Shown: positions 46,770 to 59,608, counted from the first letter of the stretch. The stretch is 64,000 nucleotides of DNA from Portulaca oleracea (GCA_029582165.1 CM055871.1:29744802-29808801); one strand, 5' to 3'. Numbers and translations are program-made. Notes: generated from the letters alone by a model not told the origin.

Positions 46770-47631
46770 TATGATATTAGAGTCATACATCATATGATGA
46801 TATCATGACCTCACCAATGAGAAGAAGTCTAATAATCAGTTGAGTTATACTGACTTGGCTCTATTTATGTGGCAGTCTTAATTGTTTAAATCATATGATG
46901 ATACTTAAAAATTAGTATGTTTCTCCTATCATCTTCTAGCTAGCACCTTGCTTGCTGAGCTAAATGTTAAAGTATAAGTAATTAAGACGTCGACATTGAT
47001 GATTCGATTTGAGTTCCTGTGGGAGGCGTTTCAACACATACTACATATGAATATGTGAGAGGAAAGCGTCTATTCGCCGCTTCTAGGGATGCCAAGAATA
47101 TAATAATTAGTAGATGGATTAATAATGAGTTAGGGCATGCCTGCTACGGCAAGACTAATAAGTGTGAGCAGAATCATTTGGGCATTGTTTTGTACTTTAG
47201 CTGACATCTATAGTTGAAATATTACCGTAGGGTTACGTTCTGTTTGTATTCAATCAGACAAAGTAGCAAGTAAGTCAAGGGTTTCAGTTAGAATTTGTAT
47301 GCATCTACACAATAATTGGTCCTGTAATCAATATAATGCATACAGAACTTGATACAAACAGCCAAAATAATAATAAGTTAAAAAAGATAGACAAGCATGT
47401 GAGCTTCAAATGCTGACAACCTTTTGGCCTCAATTTTTTTAAAGGCTGTGAGCTACCTATTGAAGCGTTTAACAAACAACTTTATTATTTGCAAACTCAA
47501 AAAATTAATTTTTGAAAGGTTATTTGAAATAGCACGTATTTCAGAATAGATTCTTATGGATGAATAATTTCATCAAATATTTTTCTTGTAAATAATTAAT
47601 CTAAACAATTATATCAAACAGCTAATAACTA
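46770..47631. other. Intergenic DNA, no gene seen
   Basis: No supported gene. TGTTAAAGTATAAGTAATTA at about 46968-46985 may be a further degenerate TRIM LTR start. Confidence 0.45.
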
Positions 47632-47889
47632 CTCCCTTCGTTCCATATTAATTGTCATTTTGTTGATTATCACGGTCTCCGATGTCACTCTTTGATTGAT
47701 AATTTATTATACAATATTTTATGAAACAATTACAATATTATACTTTTACGATAGTATTTTTCGTTACGAATCTAATGGTAGTAATTTTATATAACAAATC
47801 ATTGTATATATTGGGAAATTTGTAGTCAAAATTTTTAACATTTGACTGCACAATTTCCAAAGATGTCAATTAATATGGAACGGAGGGAG
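47632..47889. mobile_element. Stowaway MITE with TA target duplication
   Basis: The ends CTCCCTTCGTTCCATATTAA and TTAATATGGAACGGAGGGAG are inverted and flanked by TA. The same family occurs reversed at 17724-17961 and as a half copy in the Helitron near 26160. Confidence 0.9.
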
Positions 47890-48285
47890 TAATAGTTAAT
47901 CAAGTAGCTCACAATTAACAACTAGCTGTCAAAGAGAGTCTAATCTCTCAAGTAAATTGAAACACTTCATTGTAGCAAGTTTCAATCATGTATTTCAATG
48001 CATTTAACTTGTCTTAGCACACATGCCTTGCCGTAGTTAAATTATTATGTATTTTTAAAATATTATAATATTTCAAAAAAAATGAAAACCGGATCAAAAG
48101 AATATAAACTTTGGGATATTGAATGATATTAGTATGAAGAATGAACATTTGTAAATTAACTTTTCAACCTTTTATATCCTTGAATAATTGAAAACAAAAG
48201 AGAGGATATAGAGAAAATAACATTGTTAAATACTTTATTAAATCCACATACATTTTCAATTTTTGAAAATATCACATCTTAGTTA

Positions 48286-48498
48286 CTACCTCCGTCCCAA
48301 AATTTTTGTTCATTGACTAAATTTTGACCGTTGATAACTTGAAGATTATAATGAGTTACAATATGAAATTACCGTCATCGTCATTTTTAATAAGTTATCT
48401 TTCTAATGATGGTAATTTTATATTGTAACTCATTATAATTTGTAAATAATCAATGGTCAAAATTTAGTCAAAGGACAAACATCTTGGGACGGAGGTAG
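48286..48498. mobile_element. Stowaway MITE, CTACCTCCGTCCC type
   Basis: The ends CTACCTCCGTCCCAAAA and TTGGGACGGAGGTAG are inverted and flanked by TA (48284-48285, 48499-48500). The interior is nearly palindromic. 213 bp. Confidence 0.9.
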
Positions 48499-48693
48499 TA
48501 ATATTTGTTCTTGAAATTGGGGACACTTTTAAGACTACATGTTATATATGAATAAAATTGTCATCTAGTTTTTCAAAAAAAATCCTATAATTTATTTACA
48601 TTTAGTATTTCTCAATTTTCCAAAAAAAAAAACTATTTTGTTTCTTAAAAATATTTGCAAAAATTATTTTGCTTCCTTAAAGTAGTTTTTGGT

Positions 48694-49018
48694 AAGGATT
48701 ATTGGATGACAATGTACTGAACTTTAGGAATATTGGATAACAATGCACTAAACTTTTTTTTTTGGACTCTAATACACTGAACTTTGAGGGTATTGGACAA
48801 TAATGCACTCAGACCAATTCACCTGGTGGTTGACGTGGTAGTTGTCCTACTTTGAGGTATCGTTTTTCTATTTTTTCAGAAATTTTTTTTGCCATGTAAG
48901 AAAGAACACATAAGTAGGATGACTAATATATTTTTTTTATTAGAGTAAAAAAAAAGTTCATTGCATTATTGTCCTATACCCCTAAAGTTCAGTGTATTAT
49001 CGTCCAATAATAATCCTT
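48694..49018. mobile_element. 'CACTGAACTTT' MITE family, copy 2
   Basis: Inverted ends AAGGATTATTGGA and TCCAATAATAATCCTT are followed inward by repeated AATGCACTGAACTTT...GGGTATTGGACAATAATGCACT. Same family as 54769-55322. No clear target duplication. Confidence 0.7.
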
Positions 49019-49231
49019 TTAGTAAAGCTATTTTTCCTTCCAAAAGCAGTTTTTGTATTAAAAAAAACATATCATATGGTATATTTACCTTTACTCCTTC
49101 ATAATTTGGAACACTTAGAATATTATATGATTAAAGAGTGATAAATGAAAGAATTTGAAGAACATGATATATTAATTCTTTTTATTGAGAAAATAACCTT
49201 ATAAAGATTTTTCTTAAACATCATCATTAAA

Positions 49232-49459
49232 GTTCCTCCGTTTTTTATTTGTCGCCTAAATTTCTATATAAAATATTTTGATTGTTAATATCTTAATTTA
49301 TACAATGATTTATCATACAAAATATCATTAAATTCTTAATAAAAAATACTATTACAATTATATATTGTAGTTTTTCTTTATAAAATTATGATGTTTGAGA
49401 TTATCAATTAAAGCGTGAATGATAGAATTTTTTTTTTTTAAAAAAAAAGGAACGGAGGG
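49232..49459. mobile_element. Stowaway-like MITE
   Basis: The ends TTCCTCCGTTTTTTATTTGT and AAAAAAGGAACGGAGGGA are inverted. The interior is AT-rich and non-coding. Confidence 0.6.
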
Positions 49460-49796
49460 ACAGCAAGTGAATTTCATAAATATGTATTTCAACATTGGTT
49501 TGACGAGGTCACATGCTTAAATCCTGTAGTTGTGTTTCTAACATTGCAAATGCTTTTCATAAAAATGAAAAATGACTTTAATTAATAGATAATTATCTAT
49601 TCAAATATCTTACTCTTCAAAATAATTATTTTAATGAAAAGTTAACTGTAATTAAGATTTTTCTTCCAAATGTTAGGTTACTTTGGTTTTATGTTGACAC
49701 AAATAAAGTTAGTCTTTTTTTTTTATAAAAGTTTTATTTTACTCTTATTAGGGTTTTTAATTTCTTTCTAGAGTTTTATTCAGTTGATGTAATTTA

Positions 49797-50077
49797 TGTG
49801 GAACCATCTCAACCAAAAGCGTAAGCTGATGGTTGTAGGCCCAATGATGATTTTATACTCTAACACGCTCTCTCACGCGAATGCAATTTGGGCTTGAAGC
49901 ATGGATACTGCAAAGGTCCCCTTCACCTTGCGCAAATGAATATGGGGGGTGTTGAGATTCGAACCTGAAACCTCTTGCTTAGGCCTGAGTCTGATATCAT
50001 GTAAAACTGTAAAAGTAATCTCAACCAAAAGCTTAAGTTGATGGTTATATGCCCAATGATGGTTTTATACTCTAACA
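49797..50077 (-). mobile_element. TRIM-like miniature LTR retroelement, copy 2
   Basis: Direct repeats of 69-70 bp at 49797-49865 and 50008-50077 read, on the minus strand, TGTTAGAGTATAAAA...CATTGGGC...TTTTGGTTGAGAT. Between them the minus strand has the primer-like ATGATATCAGACTC, then CAGGTTCGAATCTCAACACC and a G run. It is the same family as 46544-46769. 281 bp, non-coding. Confidence 0.8.
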
Positions 50078-50337
50078 TTTCAATACGATAGATGAATATC
50101 AATTTTCAATTGGCTATATCACGGATTGTGAGATTCTCCATCAATAGTAAAAATGCAGAGTCATCGAAGAAAGATACAAAATTATAAAAGAAGTCGGAGC
50201 CAGAAGTCGGTTAGATTAGTATTAGTTATTTGAAAGTTAAGCTTCATATTTATATCATTTTAGATCTACTATTATTCTGTCATGATTTTTATTGTAAGTG
50301 CCGTATGACCTTTAATTCATGAAATCGCTATAATATT

Positions 50338-50600
50338 GCCCATCTCTTTTGTGCGGTTGGTAAGATGCGTATATGTGTGGTATGGTGAAATTGTGAAAAT
50401 GCGGTGAGGTGTGCAATGATATGGTGAAATTTGTTGAAAGTGTGGTAGGTAAACAGAAAGAATGTGAAAAAGAAGAGAAAAATAGTGAGGATATATTTTG
50501 GTAATCATTGTGGTAAAGTATGGTAAATGTTGAAGAATATTGAATGATATGGTGAATTGTGGTACAGCATAGCATCTCACTGCACAAAAGAACAAAGCCT
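50338..50600. mobile_element. hAT-like MITE, GTGGTA-rich, copy 2
   Basis: The ends GCCCATCTCTTTTGTGCGG and CTGCACAAAAGAACAAAGCC are inverted. The interior is GTGGTATGGTGAAATTGTG-like, as in 17459-17702. Two overlapping long minus-strand frames are by-products of this composition. Confidence 0.6.
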
Positions 50601-52022
50601 AAAATATCTTATTCTCATCGAAATAACTTTTTTATAATATAATATTAAGCATAAAATATTTATCATCATGTGACCATATAATGTCAAATATTGCTAGTGA
50701 AAAGTACTTTCACCTTATAATTCATAGTTCATATAAAGTTAATTGATGGAGTTAGATCTCCTGACTAGCTTATTGAAAAGAGCAAAGTTTTACTTGCATC
50801 CAAATTGTCAAAAGCACATGATTACACATGTTCAAAATCTACCAAAGACTTTTCACGGTTCAAAATCACATAAAGTGCTCATTACAAAGAAACTCTTGAA
50901 CACACCACCAAACATAAGAATTTAAAAAAATATATTTGAATTTCTTATTGAATTCTTCTTAGTAGACTAAGGTCCTGTTCTTTGGTTAGATTAGATATAA
51001 CTCTCCCAACTTATCCTAATTTATCCTAACTTATTCAAACCTAACACAATTCCTCAAAAAAGCATCTACTCTAAAAATACAATTCCTCAAAAAAACATAT
51101 ACTCTAAAAATATAATTTCCCAAAAAAGCATCATAACTTATTCTAACTTATACTAATTTATCCATTCAAACATTAAAACAAAGACATAACTTAGTTTCTT
51201 TCTCGCTGTATTTTAAATAATATATACAACTTTTTTGAGGGTGGAAGATGCCATAAGTTGGTTTAAGTTCAGACTGCAACTTGGAAGGACCCATATCACA
51301 TTATCACCTGTAGCCTGTAGCTAGGCCTATCATTTTTAATCGTAAAAGTGAGCCCCGCAAGATCAACGATTGCGGATTTCTGGGTCCCACCCAACAAAAA
51401 AGTATTCGGGTGCCGGTCAACTCTAACCGCCGCCCGACCCCCCTTCCGTTAACCGCATTTCGCGCCATCCGCCGTTACTTTGACTGTTGTCCAATTCTCT
51501 AATTGGTGGGTTTGACTCGACTTGACCCTCTACTTGTGCTCTTTACTCATCCTTCAAATTATACGGATAAGAAAGATTTTCATTAAAAATATCTCATAAA
51601 ATATCGGTAAAGAATAAAAATTTAAAAGATTATCAATTGAATGATTGATCATTTATTAACTTCAAAGTGGCCAAATAAATTCGCAAATTGATTCCTTCTT
51701 TTACAGATAAAGTTGAAATTTTTTAAAAATTTTGAAATTGATTTATGACTGTCAATTCTTTTTGGGCTCGAGTTGCTCCTTTCCATTTTATGTATTCCTT
51801 ATTTAATTTACAGTTTTTAATGATTATTTTTAATTTATAATTTCTTATATAATATTTAATCAGAAAATTTACGTCACTATATTCTTACAATATTATTTTT
51901 TGTTACCTCACGATGGTATTTTTGTACGCTAAAATACCAGGATGAGAAATTCTTGGCCGAACGCTTCGATATTTGATTGATTCATACATTTAGACGACAG
52001 ATAAATTGAAAAATAAGGGAAT
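50601..52022. other. Intergenic DNA, no gene seen
   Basis: No supported gene. GGTCCTGTTCTTTGG near 50972 looks like one hAT MITE end without its partner. TTATCCTAA repeats are at 51000-51170. A GC-rich patch with CCGCCCGACCCCCC is at about 51425-51480. Confidence 0.45.
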
Positions 52023-52054
52023 ATATATACATATATATATATATACACACACAC

Positions 52055-52089
<35 letters not shown>

Positions 52090-52680
52090 TATATAGGATA
52101 ATTGGATTCTAATAATCCTTACTTTCACCAATTGGACAATGGTGGACCATACTTTCACTTTGTATTCTGGTGGTCCAAAAAAAATAAAATTGGATTGTAG
52201 TGGATATTTTCGAGGGAATCATAGATTTTGCATTGCATTTGATTCAAAACTTATTATAACACTTTACAATGATTTTTAATGAATTTACAGCGTTTCTCCC
52301 AATTTTTTTCATTTTTTTACTATTTTTTACGATCTTTTCACTTTAATTTTTTTTTTAAAAATCATAATAATTATTTGGAGTCTAAAAAAATAATTTAAAA
52401 AATATTTTAGAAACTACAATTCATTAAATTTCTAGGGGCAGGAACGAAAAAAACAAAAACAATATAGTGTAGGAATGAAAAAAATAAGAAGAATGTGGAG
52501 GTGGATTTGGTACCACTACAATCTTTTTTTTTTTGGACCACCAGAATACAAAGTAAAAGTACAGTCCACCATTGTCCAATAGGTGAAAGTAGGGATTATT
52601 AGAATCCAATTATCCTATATATGTGTGTGTGTGTGTGTGTGTATGTGTGCGCGCGTGTGTGTGCACGCGTATGTGTGTGT
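52023..52680. mobile_element. Long-TIR MITE, family 1 copy B, with microsatellite flanks
   Basis: The element is 52092-52619, bounded by TATAGGATAATTGGATT and its inverse, with TIRs of about 100 bp including GGTGGTCCAAAAAAAA/TTTGGACCACCAGAAT. The left flank is (TA)n-(CA)n-(CATA)n and the right flank is (TA)n-(TG)n, so the microsatellites mirror each other across the element. The interior matches copies A and C. Confidence 0.85.
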
Positions 52681-53381
52681 TTGTATTATTGTTTGTGTAA
52701 AAGAATTCAAGTTGAATTTTTTGATAAGATTAAAATTGATTTGTTTTTTGGGTTCCTTATATAGATCAAAATGTGAGAGTTGCTAAGAGCTAGAATAGAT
52801 ATAACAAGTGATCTTATTGTTGATTTTGGGTTCCTTATTGTTTGTATTATTGTTTGTCTCCTTCCATGTCATCCATCATTTTTATTTTTAAGAGTTTCTT
52901 TCTACTTTTTTTTGCAATAATAAGAGCTTATTCTTATTTTTAACTTTGAAATATTTATTTTTAAAACTCACTTTATTTTAACTATATATTTATTGTGTTA
53001 ATATTTTTAAAGTTAATTTTTACTATTGTTGAATATAAATATTTAAAAGTAAATAATAAATGTTATAAAATTATTAAAAATTTTAAAAATAATTTACAAG
53101 GACAGAATATGAAATTAAAATCAACACGATCATCTTACAACACTGTTAGTTTAGAAAAATACCACTTCAACCACACAACTTAATAAACATCACTTACTAC
53201 TCAATTAAATTAAGGTTTTTAGCGCCAAATAATTTGAACTCATAGGCAAATGACTGATAATATTATAAAATGAGTTTTTGACTGAAAATGTGATAAACTT
53301 TTAATCTATTTAATCTGATTAAGACACAATTAAACATCGACCTCCGAAAGCTGACTTGGCAACAGAAGCATGTGGATTTTT
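52681..53381. other. Intergenic DNA, no gene seen
   Basis: AT-rich, no supported gene or repeat boundary. Confidence 0.5.
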
Positions 53382-55415
53382 AGGGCCTATTCTTTTCAAT
53401 TTACGATAAGCATTTATCATCAATATTCAGCAGTGAGAACATTGTTCAGTGTTGATCAATAGTGATCAGTACTATTCAGCTCTAATCAACAGTGATCAAT
53501 ATTGTCCAGCATCGATCAACACACCTAACTTTTTTTAACTTTTTAATAGTTTTCTGTTTAATTTTTTTTAATGAATAAATTAGATAAGAAAAGTAATCAT
53601 TACAATTACAATTCGTATATTCCTTACAAATTTTATTAATATAGAATTATGCAAATATGTAGAATACAATAATATGCAAAAGATGATAAACATAATGTCA
53701 TTTTTTTTACCCTTTCTTTTTATAAAGACAATAAAAAATATAATATAGTAATACTTTTAGTTTTTCTTTTAATTGCTTGCGTTTATTTACAATGACAATT
53801 ATACATATAGTCATATATGAACTATGTTTGTAGGCTACATCTTATCAATATATATCTTACAACTCCAATAAATTGCAAAGCAAACACACTATTGCTAAAA
53901 CATGAATGATTTATAGATTGTAAGTTACTATGTTTGTTCACATGTTTTATGCGTGGTGAACTCAAGTTCAAGACATGTTAGATGATATTATAAATTTCGG
54001 GGTTAATAACTACACTATTCTTTGTTTGCAATAATACTAGGGTACTTGCGTGTCATGTTAGTCTATATATATATATGCATCATTTTCAATATTGTTTATA
54101 TGAATCAACAAATTAAACACAAAGCATTAAAAAAAGTAATAAAATTAATAAAAACCCACATCAATCATAGTCATAAATATTCAACAGAAACATAGAGATG
54201 ATTTGAATTAACTTTCTTGAAAATTGACAACTTTGATTTGAAGAAGATAAAGATGACGATGACATAAGATATTTGAAAAAGGATTAAAACCCAAAAAAAA
54301 ATATTTACTGTATATACAAACAACATTTAGGAGGGAATGAAATAAAATAATAGGGTAAGAGTGGGAGGGGAAAAAATTGGATGGAATCTTAGGTGAAGTT
54401 CGGATTTGGGAAATATGGTGGAAATCTTGATATTTTAAGGACAAGAAATAAAAAGATAGTGTCATATTTTCTAAGTAATTAAATTCTTAATTATTAAAAA
54501 TTCATAGTATAACTATGATATATTATTAGTAAAAGAATATAATTAATTATATTATTTATTATTGCTAATTATAACTAATTATATTGTTAATTTTAACTAA
54601 TGAAGTTCATAATATAATTAATTAGATTGTTAATAAAATAGTATTGTTAACAAAATTTGTAACATATTCTAAAGAAAGAAAATCAAAGAATAGTGCCTTT
54701 TTATTTAAATCGAATCATAATATAACTAATTATGTTGTCAATTATTATTGTAATTGCAATTAATTAATGAGATTTTGGATGCTAATATGCTGAACTTTTG
54801 GGTATTGAACAACAATGCACTGAACTTTGACATTAGATAATAATACATTGAACTTTAGGGAGTGTTGAACAATAATGCACTCATAACGATTATGGCAGTG
54901 ACTGATTTGGTGGCAATCCTACGTAGCACATGGAGGAGATGAATTGATCCAAAAATATTTAAATTTATGACACGTCAGCTAATCTACACGTAAGCAAAGA
55001 GATTCAATTTTGAAAAGAGTAACAAAAAATAAAATCACATTTGTTTAAACGTGTTTCCGCAGAGAGATTATTGTTGTAGTTATGTAAAATCACATTTGTT
55101 TGTGTAATTAGTTGACATATCATAAATTTACATATTATTTAGCCTATTCAACTTATCGGTTTGCCACGTAAGATCGCCACAAAGTCAACCACCATTGAAA
55201 TTGTTTCGAGTGCATTATTGTCCAACACTCCTCAAAGTTCAGTACATTATTGTCCAAGGTCAAAGTTCAGTGCATTATTATCCAATATCTCAAAAGTTTA
55301 ATATATTAGCGTCTAAAAATCCTTAATTAATTGATCAATATTGATCAAAACTAATAAGTAATCAGCACTGATTGACAATAAATTACTTATTATAAGTTGA
55401 AAAGAACAAGCCTTT
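53382..55415. mobile_element. Candidate non-autonomous hAT element, ~2.0 kb
   Basis: The left end AGGGCCTATTCTTTTCAATTT and the right end (complement) AAAGGCTTGTTCTTTTCAACTT are inverted, followed by TACGATAAGCATTTATC and TATAATAAGTAATTTATT. GATCAATANTGATCA words occur near both ends. No transposase ORF. A MITE is nested at 54769-55322. The 8-bp flanks do not match clearly. Confidence 0.5.
54769..55322. mobile_element. 'CACTGAACTTT' MITE with 9-bp target duplication
   Basis: The ends GAGATTTTGGATGCTAATAT and ATATTAGCGTCTAAAAATCC are inverted, with TGAACTTTTGGGTATTG and AATGCACTGAACTTTGAC mirrored inside. TTAATTAAT flanks both sides (54760-54768, 55323-55331). 554 bp, non-coding, probably Mutator-like from the duplication length. 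Confidence 0.85.
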
Positions 55416-56926
55416 AAATAATTTTGAATTTCAATTTTTTTAAAGTCTAAATAGAAGGCCAACTCATCTATCTATTAATTATATTAAAACAGAATATGCA
55501 TATCTAATTAACAAGTTGCCATGTGTCCTTCCTATGGAGCAAATTGAACAATTATTCCATCCCATACACCGTTGAACAATTGGAGAGGAATTTCCATCAA
55601 ATTCTCAATTATTCAATTGAAAAGGCAAGAAGAAGAGGCTAAGGATCTCCATGGAAGGTTTGGGATGGAGCAGTACGCAGCAAATTTGAAGGCACTGAAT
55701 ATAAACCTCTGTTTTTGTGTTTAGTAATTTCTGCCCAAGTGTTGTTGTTACTTTGAATTTATGCACATTTTTGGCTATGATGGGCCTTTAACTTTTCTGG
55801 CCCTTCTTGTTTCCTGCCCGTGAAATATGGGCTTGAGCCTTTGGGCTCTCATGCTTTGCAATAAAATGGCATATGCCAAATTTTTCAGGAAAAAAAATGT
55901 AGCAAATTGAACTTCTACATATTTTTATTTAGAAAATATATTTTTGAACCTATTTCTTAATATATATAACTCAAATTAACATTAATTAAACTATATTTAC
56001 TAAACAAAAATATATGGATAATGATAGTACAACTTTTTCACTATTAAATTTGAATTAATATCAATATCATATTCCATAATATTTTTGAAATAAAAATATA
56101 ATTAAATTTACTCTCTTTCACCTTCATCTCCTAGCAAAATGAGATAGGCCCACTATGAGTCATATTTTAATGGTTTTATTGAAATTTCACAAACATTATT
56201 TTTATTCAAAGAAGCAATAATTAATCTCTATTTATTATGGGAAAAGTAATATAACTCTTGTTTGTTTGATGCTAAGATTGTTTGATGTAACCTTAAATTT
56301 TAGAATTAATAATTATTTTAAAATATTATTAGTTATTTACTACTACCTCTGTCCCAATTTATTTGTCCAAATAACTAATTTCTTTGTCCCTTTTTATTTG
56401 TCTCTTTTACAATTTCAGTGATTGACATTCCTATTTTACCCCTAATAATTAAATTTGTTTAGAATTTTAACAATTTTAGTTTTTAGGATTTCGAAGGGTA
56501 ATTTTGGCAATTAACAAACTTTTCACACTAATAAAAACAAGTTTCCAACCAATTATGTTTATAATGTATACACATAGTTTCAATTTTCTTAATTGTTTAT
56601 TATGATTTCCTCAAAAAAAAAATTGTTTATTATGATGCTTAATGTTTAGTGTTTTTTGGAATGTCATAGAGAAAGATTTGAAAAAAATTATAGAGTTGTT
56701 TACGTTTATTCAAATTTACTAATAAAAAATCTACTATTTTTTTTAATTATAATATGTGTTTAAGACAAAATTATAACACATCTTTCTTGATTTTTATATT
56801 CTGAGAGCATATGCAATGTGGAATTTTGGTTTCTTTCAAAATTCCAAAGAAAAAAACCCTTTTGCATTTTCTCTAATAATATTTCATTCACTAAATTGAT
56901 AAGTAATTATTAAATAATTATTTATA

Positions 56927-56959
<33 letters not shown>

Positions 56960-57617
56960 GAAAAATAATTATTTCAATTTTATTAAGTTTAGCACGCATA
57001 TTCTATAATAAAAAGTTTGACACATAATTCTCAATAGTTAAATAATAATTAACAATTTTTCCATACATGGTACGATATATATAATGCTAATTTTATCTTA
57101 TAAGACAATTAATGACATGAGAATGGGTGAAATCAACATGCCTTTTGAGATGAAGAGTTGGGTTTGGAAGATGAACTTTTGGGCTTCGGTGATGAAGATT
57201 TGAGTTTGGAAGATGAAGTTTTGGGCTTCGGAGGTGAAGTTTTAGGGTAGGATGATAAATTTGGGCTTGGAAATTGAAGTTTTGGGCTTGAAAGATGAGG
57301 TATTGGCCCAAAACAAGGGTTTGGATTTATTTCTGGAATTGGGAATTCAACAGTAAAAGCATGTTAACTTCACCCATGGTCATGTCATTAATTTATCTTT
57401 TAAAATAAAACTAGTCTTTGACAATCGGTGCAATGCAGAACAAAAGAATTTATTTTATTTAATTTATTTTTAAATTTTTATAATAAATTAATTTATCTTT
57501 TAAATGATAATTAGAAATTAATAAAAGAAATTGTATAACAGTGGTATCTTTTGAATAATTTGGTAGAGGAAATTAAATATATTAAAGTCTTTATTACAAT
57601 TAAGTATCTGTACTTCA
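55416..57617. other. Intergenic DNA, no gene seen
   Basis: No supported gene. A Stowaway left end (TACTACCTCTGTCCC) lies at about 56341 without a partner. (TA)n is at about 56937-56960. A repeat of GATGAAGTTTTGGGCTTCGG words (~45-bp periodicity, GGGCTTGGAAGATGA) fills 57150-57300. Confidence 0.5.
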
Positions 57618-58569
57618 TGATCTATGAAAGATTGAGAATTCAATAATTGCAAGAAAAATCAACACAAGACACGCCAAGTACCAAGTTACCAACATCAACC
57701 ATGGGCACAAGTAGGACTCATAACACAATTCAAACCCTAACAATGGAGTAGATCTAGATCTCAACACACCCAAATCAACAAAAGCTTAACAAGATATGAA
57801 CAATCTATAAAGAATACTCACCAAGATTGAATTAAGAGTTCAAGATATGCATAAAGGCTAGGCCACCAACACCCATTGAGACTCTATGGCAGCCCTCACC
57901 AAACTTGAAGAAGGTATTCCACACTTGCAAGCTCTAAAGGAGGTACTCAAACCCACCATCAAGAACATTCAAGGATAAAGAGAGAGAGAGATTTGAGAAA
58001 TAGGGTTTGCAAATACCCAAAGTTTTTCATTCAAAATGTCTAAGTTCTCTTCCATTGAAAGTCAGTACAAATATAAAGGGGTGGGGGAGAACAACTCATC
58101 CGAAAAGCCGAAAAAAAAGACTGCAGCCTTAGGCGCGACCAACGCCTAAGACAGAGAGAAACGGTGCTTGGCAAATGAGAGGCGCGACCAGCGTCCATGG
58201 GATGCGACCAACGCCTTATAGGACATGGCCAGCGCTTCCTGAGACATGGCCAACACCTCATGGTACACGGCCAACGCCCACTCAAGTTTGCGTCCTCCTT
58301 TGGTACTTCCTTCCTAGTCTTCATCCAAACTCAATACCCGAGCCTTTTAGCTAAACACAAACCCAAGCTCGAGTTGGGAATTATTCGTGCAGATGTCGAC
58401 CCGACCCTAGATCTTAAGTGGGCTTGGGGATGGTCCCCGGCACCACGGAGATCCGGGAAGGACCCTCATTGAACGCACGGAAGAACCTGATGATGATGTG
58501 GAGGTTGATCATCCATGGGTTCACCCATGCTCTTCGAAGTTGAGGAGAGCCCGAGAGGGGAATAGATCA
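57618..58569 (-). mobile_element. Candidate solo LTR with internal short repeats
   Basis: Bounded by TGATCTAT at 57618 and ATAGATCA at 58562-58569. On the minus strand it has a TATA-like TTTATATTTGTACTG (about 58065), then TTTTTCATTC and long leader-like sequence with CTCTCTCTC. The U3-like half holds about six degenerate repeats of GACATGGCCAACGCCT (58124-58275). The 5-bp flanks (CTTCA, ATAAT) do not match, so it is a candidate only. Confidence 0.4.
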
Positions 58570-59264
58570 ATAATTAATTTCAAGAAAATTATAAAAAAAA
58601 ATTATTTCATAAATTCAATAATCGTCATAAGTTAAGAAACGTGTTTAAATATTTATCTACTAAATTAAATACTTATTAAATTTTAAATATGTTTAGATAA
58701 TTATACATATAACATAATATAAATTAATGATGCAATTGGTCAACTTTGGAATTATTAGTAAATAATTTTATTTTATTTCCTGTATATGAACAATAATGTT
58801 TATATGAAAAAATTACAATGACTATGATAATTCTATTTCTTTTATTTTGATTTGTGATTTTTTAGCCATTTTTATAATTTTTTTAATCTTCATTTACTTA
58901 AACTTCTTGTTCAATTTCTGTTAGTATACTTATAATTTAGATTTTTTATGGATATAAACATATATCGTAGTGTTAATAAAAGTTTTATTTTTTAAAAATG
59001 GTTATTACAGGAAATACAAAACAACAGCATGGAATTTCTCTATGAAACTTTTACGTTATAGTTTATTTTATATGTTGTTACTAAAATTACGACATGTTTT
59101 AGTTGTGTATTAAAATTAAATATTTGTAACTCATGGCATGAAGTTTTTTTTAAAAGATTATATTTAGGAAGTCATTTAATTATGTAGGATTGGAATATGC
59201 TTTGGAAATAACCAAACTTCCCAAATTATTTCTTCTAGGTTTGCGATTCCCTTACGTGCTTTAT
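58570..59264. other. Intergenic DNA, no gene seen
   Basis: AT-rich, no supported feature. Confidence 0.5.
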
Positions 59265-59265
59265 G

Positions 59266-59307
<42 letters not shown>

Positions 59308-59309
<2 letters not shown>

Positions 59310-59559
59310 AATAGATCCAATAGGAAGAGAGTTTAAGTAGGAAGGTGATTAAATCACAACCATTGATTTTGCATCTCACAATGTGTAGTAATGGTCCTCA
59401 TGGATATGATGGAGTGTGATCATGAATTTTAAGGAGTGTGATCATGAATTTCAAGGATTGTGGTCAGAAATCCATGACCATACTATCAGATGTAAAATCA
59501 AGGGTTATGATTTGCTCTTTCCACCTTCCTATGTAAATTCTATTCCTCCTAGATCTGTA

Positions 59560-59562
<3 letters not shown>
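59308..59562. mobile_element. MITE family 2, sitting inside (TA)n runs
   Basis: The left end GGAATAGATCCAATAGGAAG...TAGGAAGGTG...CATTGATTTT is inverted to the right end AAAATCAAGGG...CACCTTCCTA...TATTCCTCCTAGATCTGTAC, giving ~60-bp TIRs. (TA)n runs of about 40 bases lie on both sides (59265-59307, 59563-59604). A short tandem GAGTGTGATCATGAATTT is in the middle. Confidence 0.75.

Positions 59563-59601
<39 letters not shown>

Positions 59602-59608
<7 letters not shown>

Noticed and set aside
50312..50595. Two overlapping minus-strand ORFs of about 90 codons
   Set aside because: They read the GTGGTA-rich MITE interior; composition is biased and no domain is visible.
52583..52786. Plus-strand ORF with Cys/Val repeats
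   Set aside because: It is a translation of the (TG)n microsatellite next to MITE copy B.
57400..57450. Helitron 3' end on the minus strand (CTAGT after GCATTGCACCG)
   Set aside because: The hairpin is too degenerate and no TC-type 5' end was found on the minus side.
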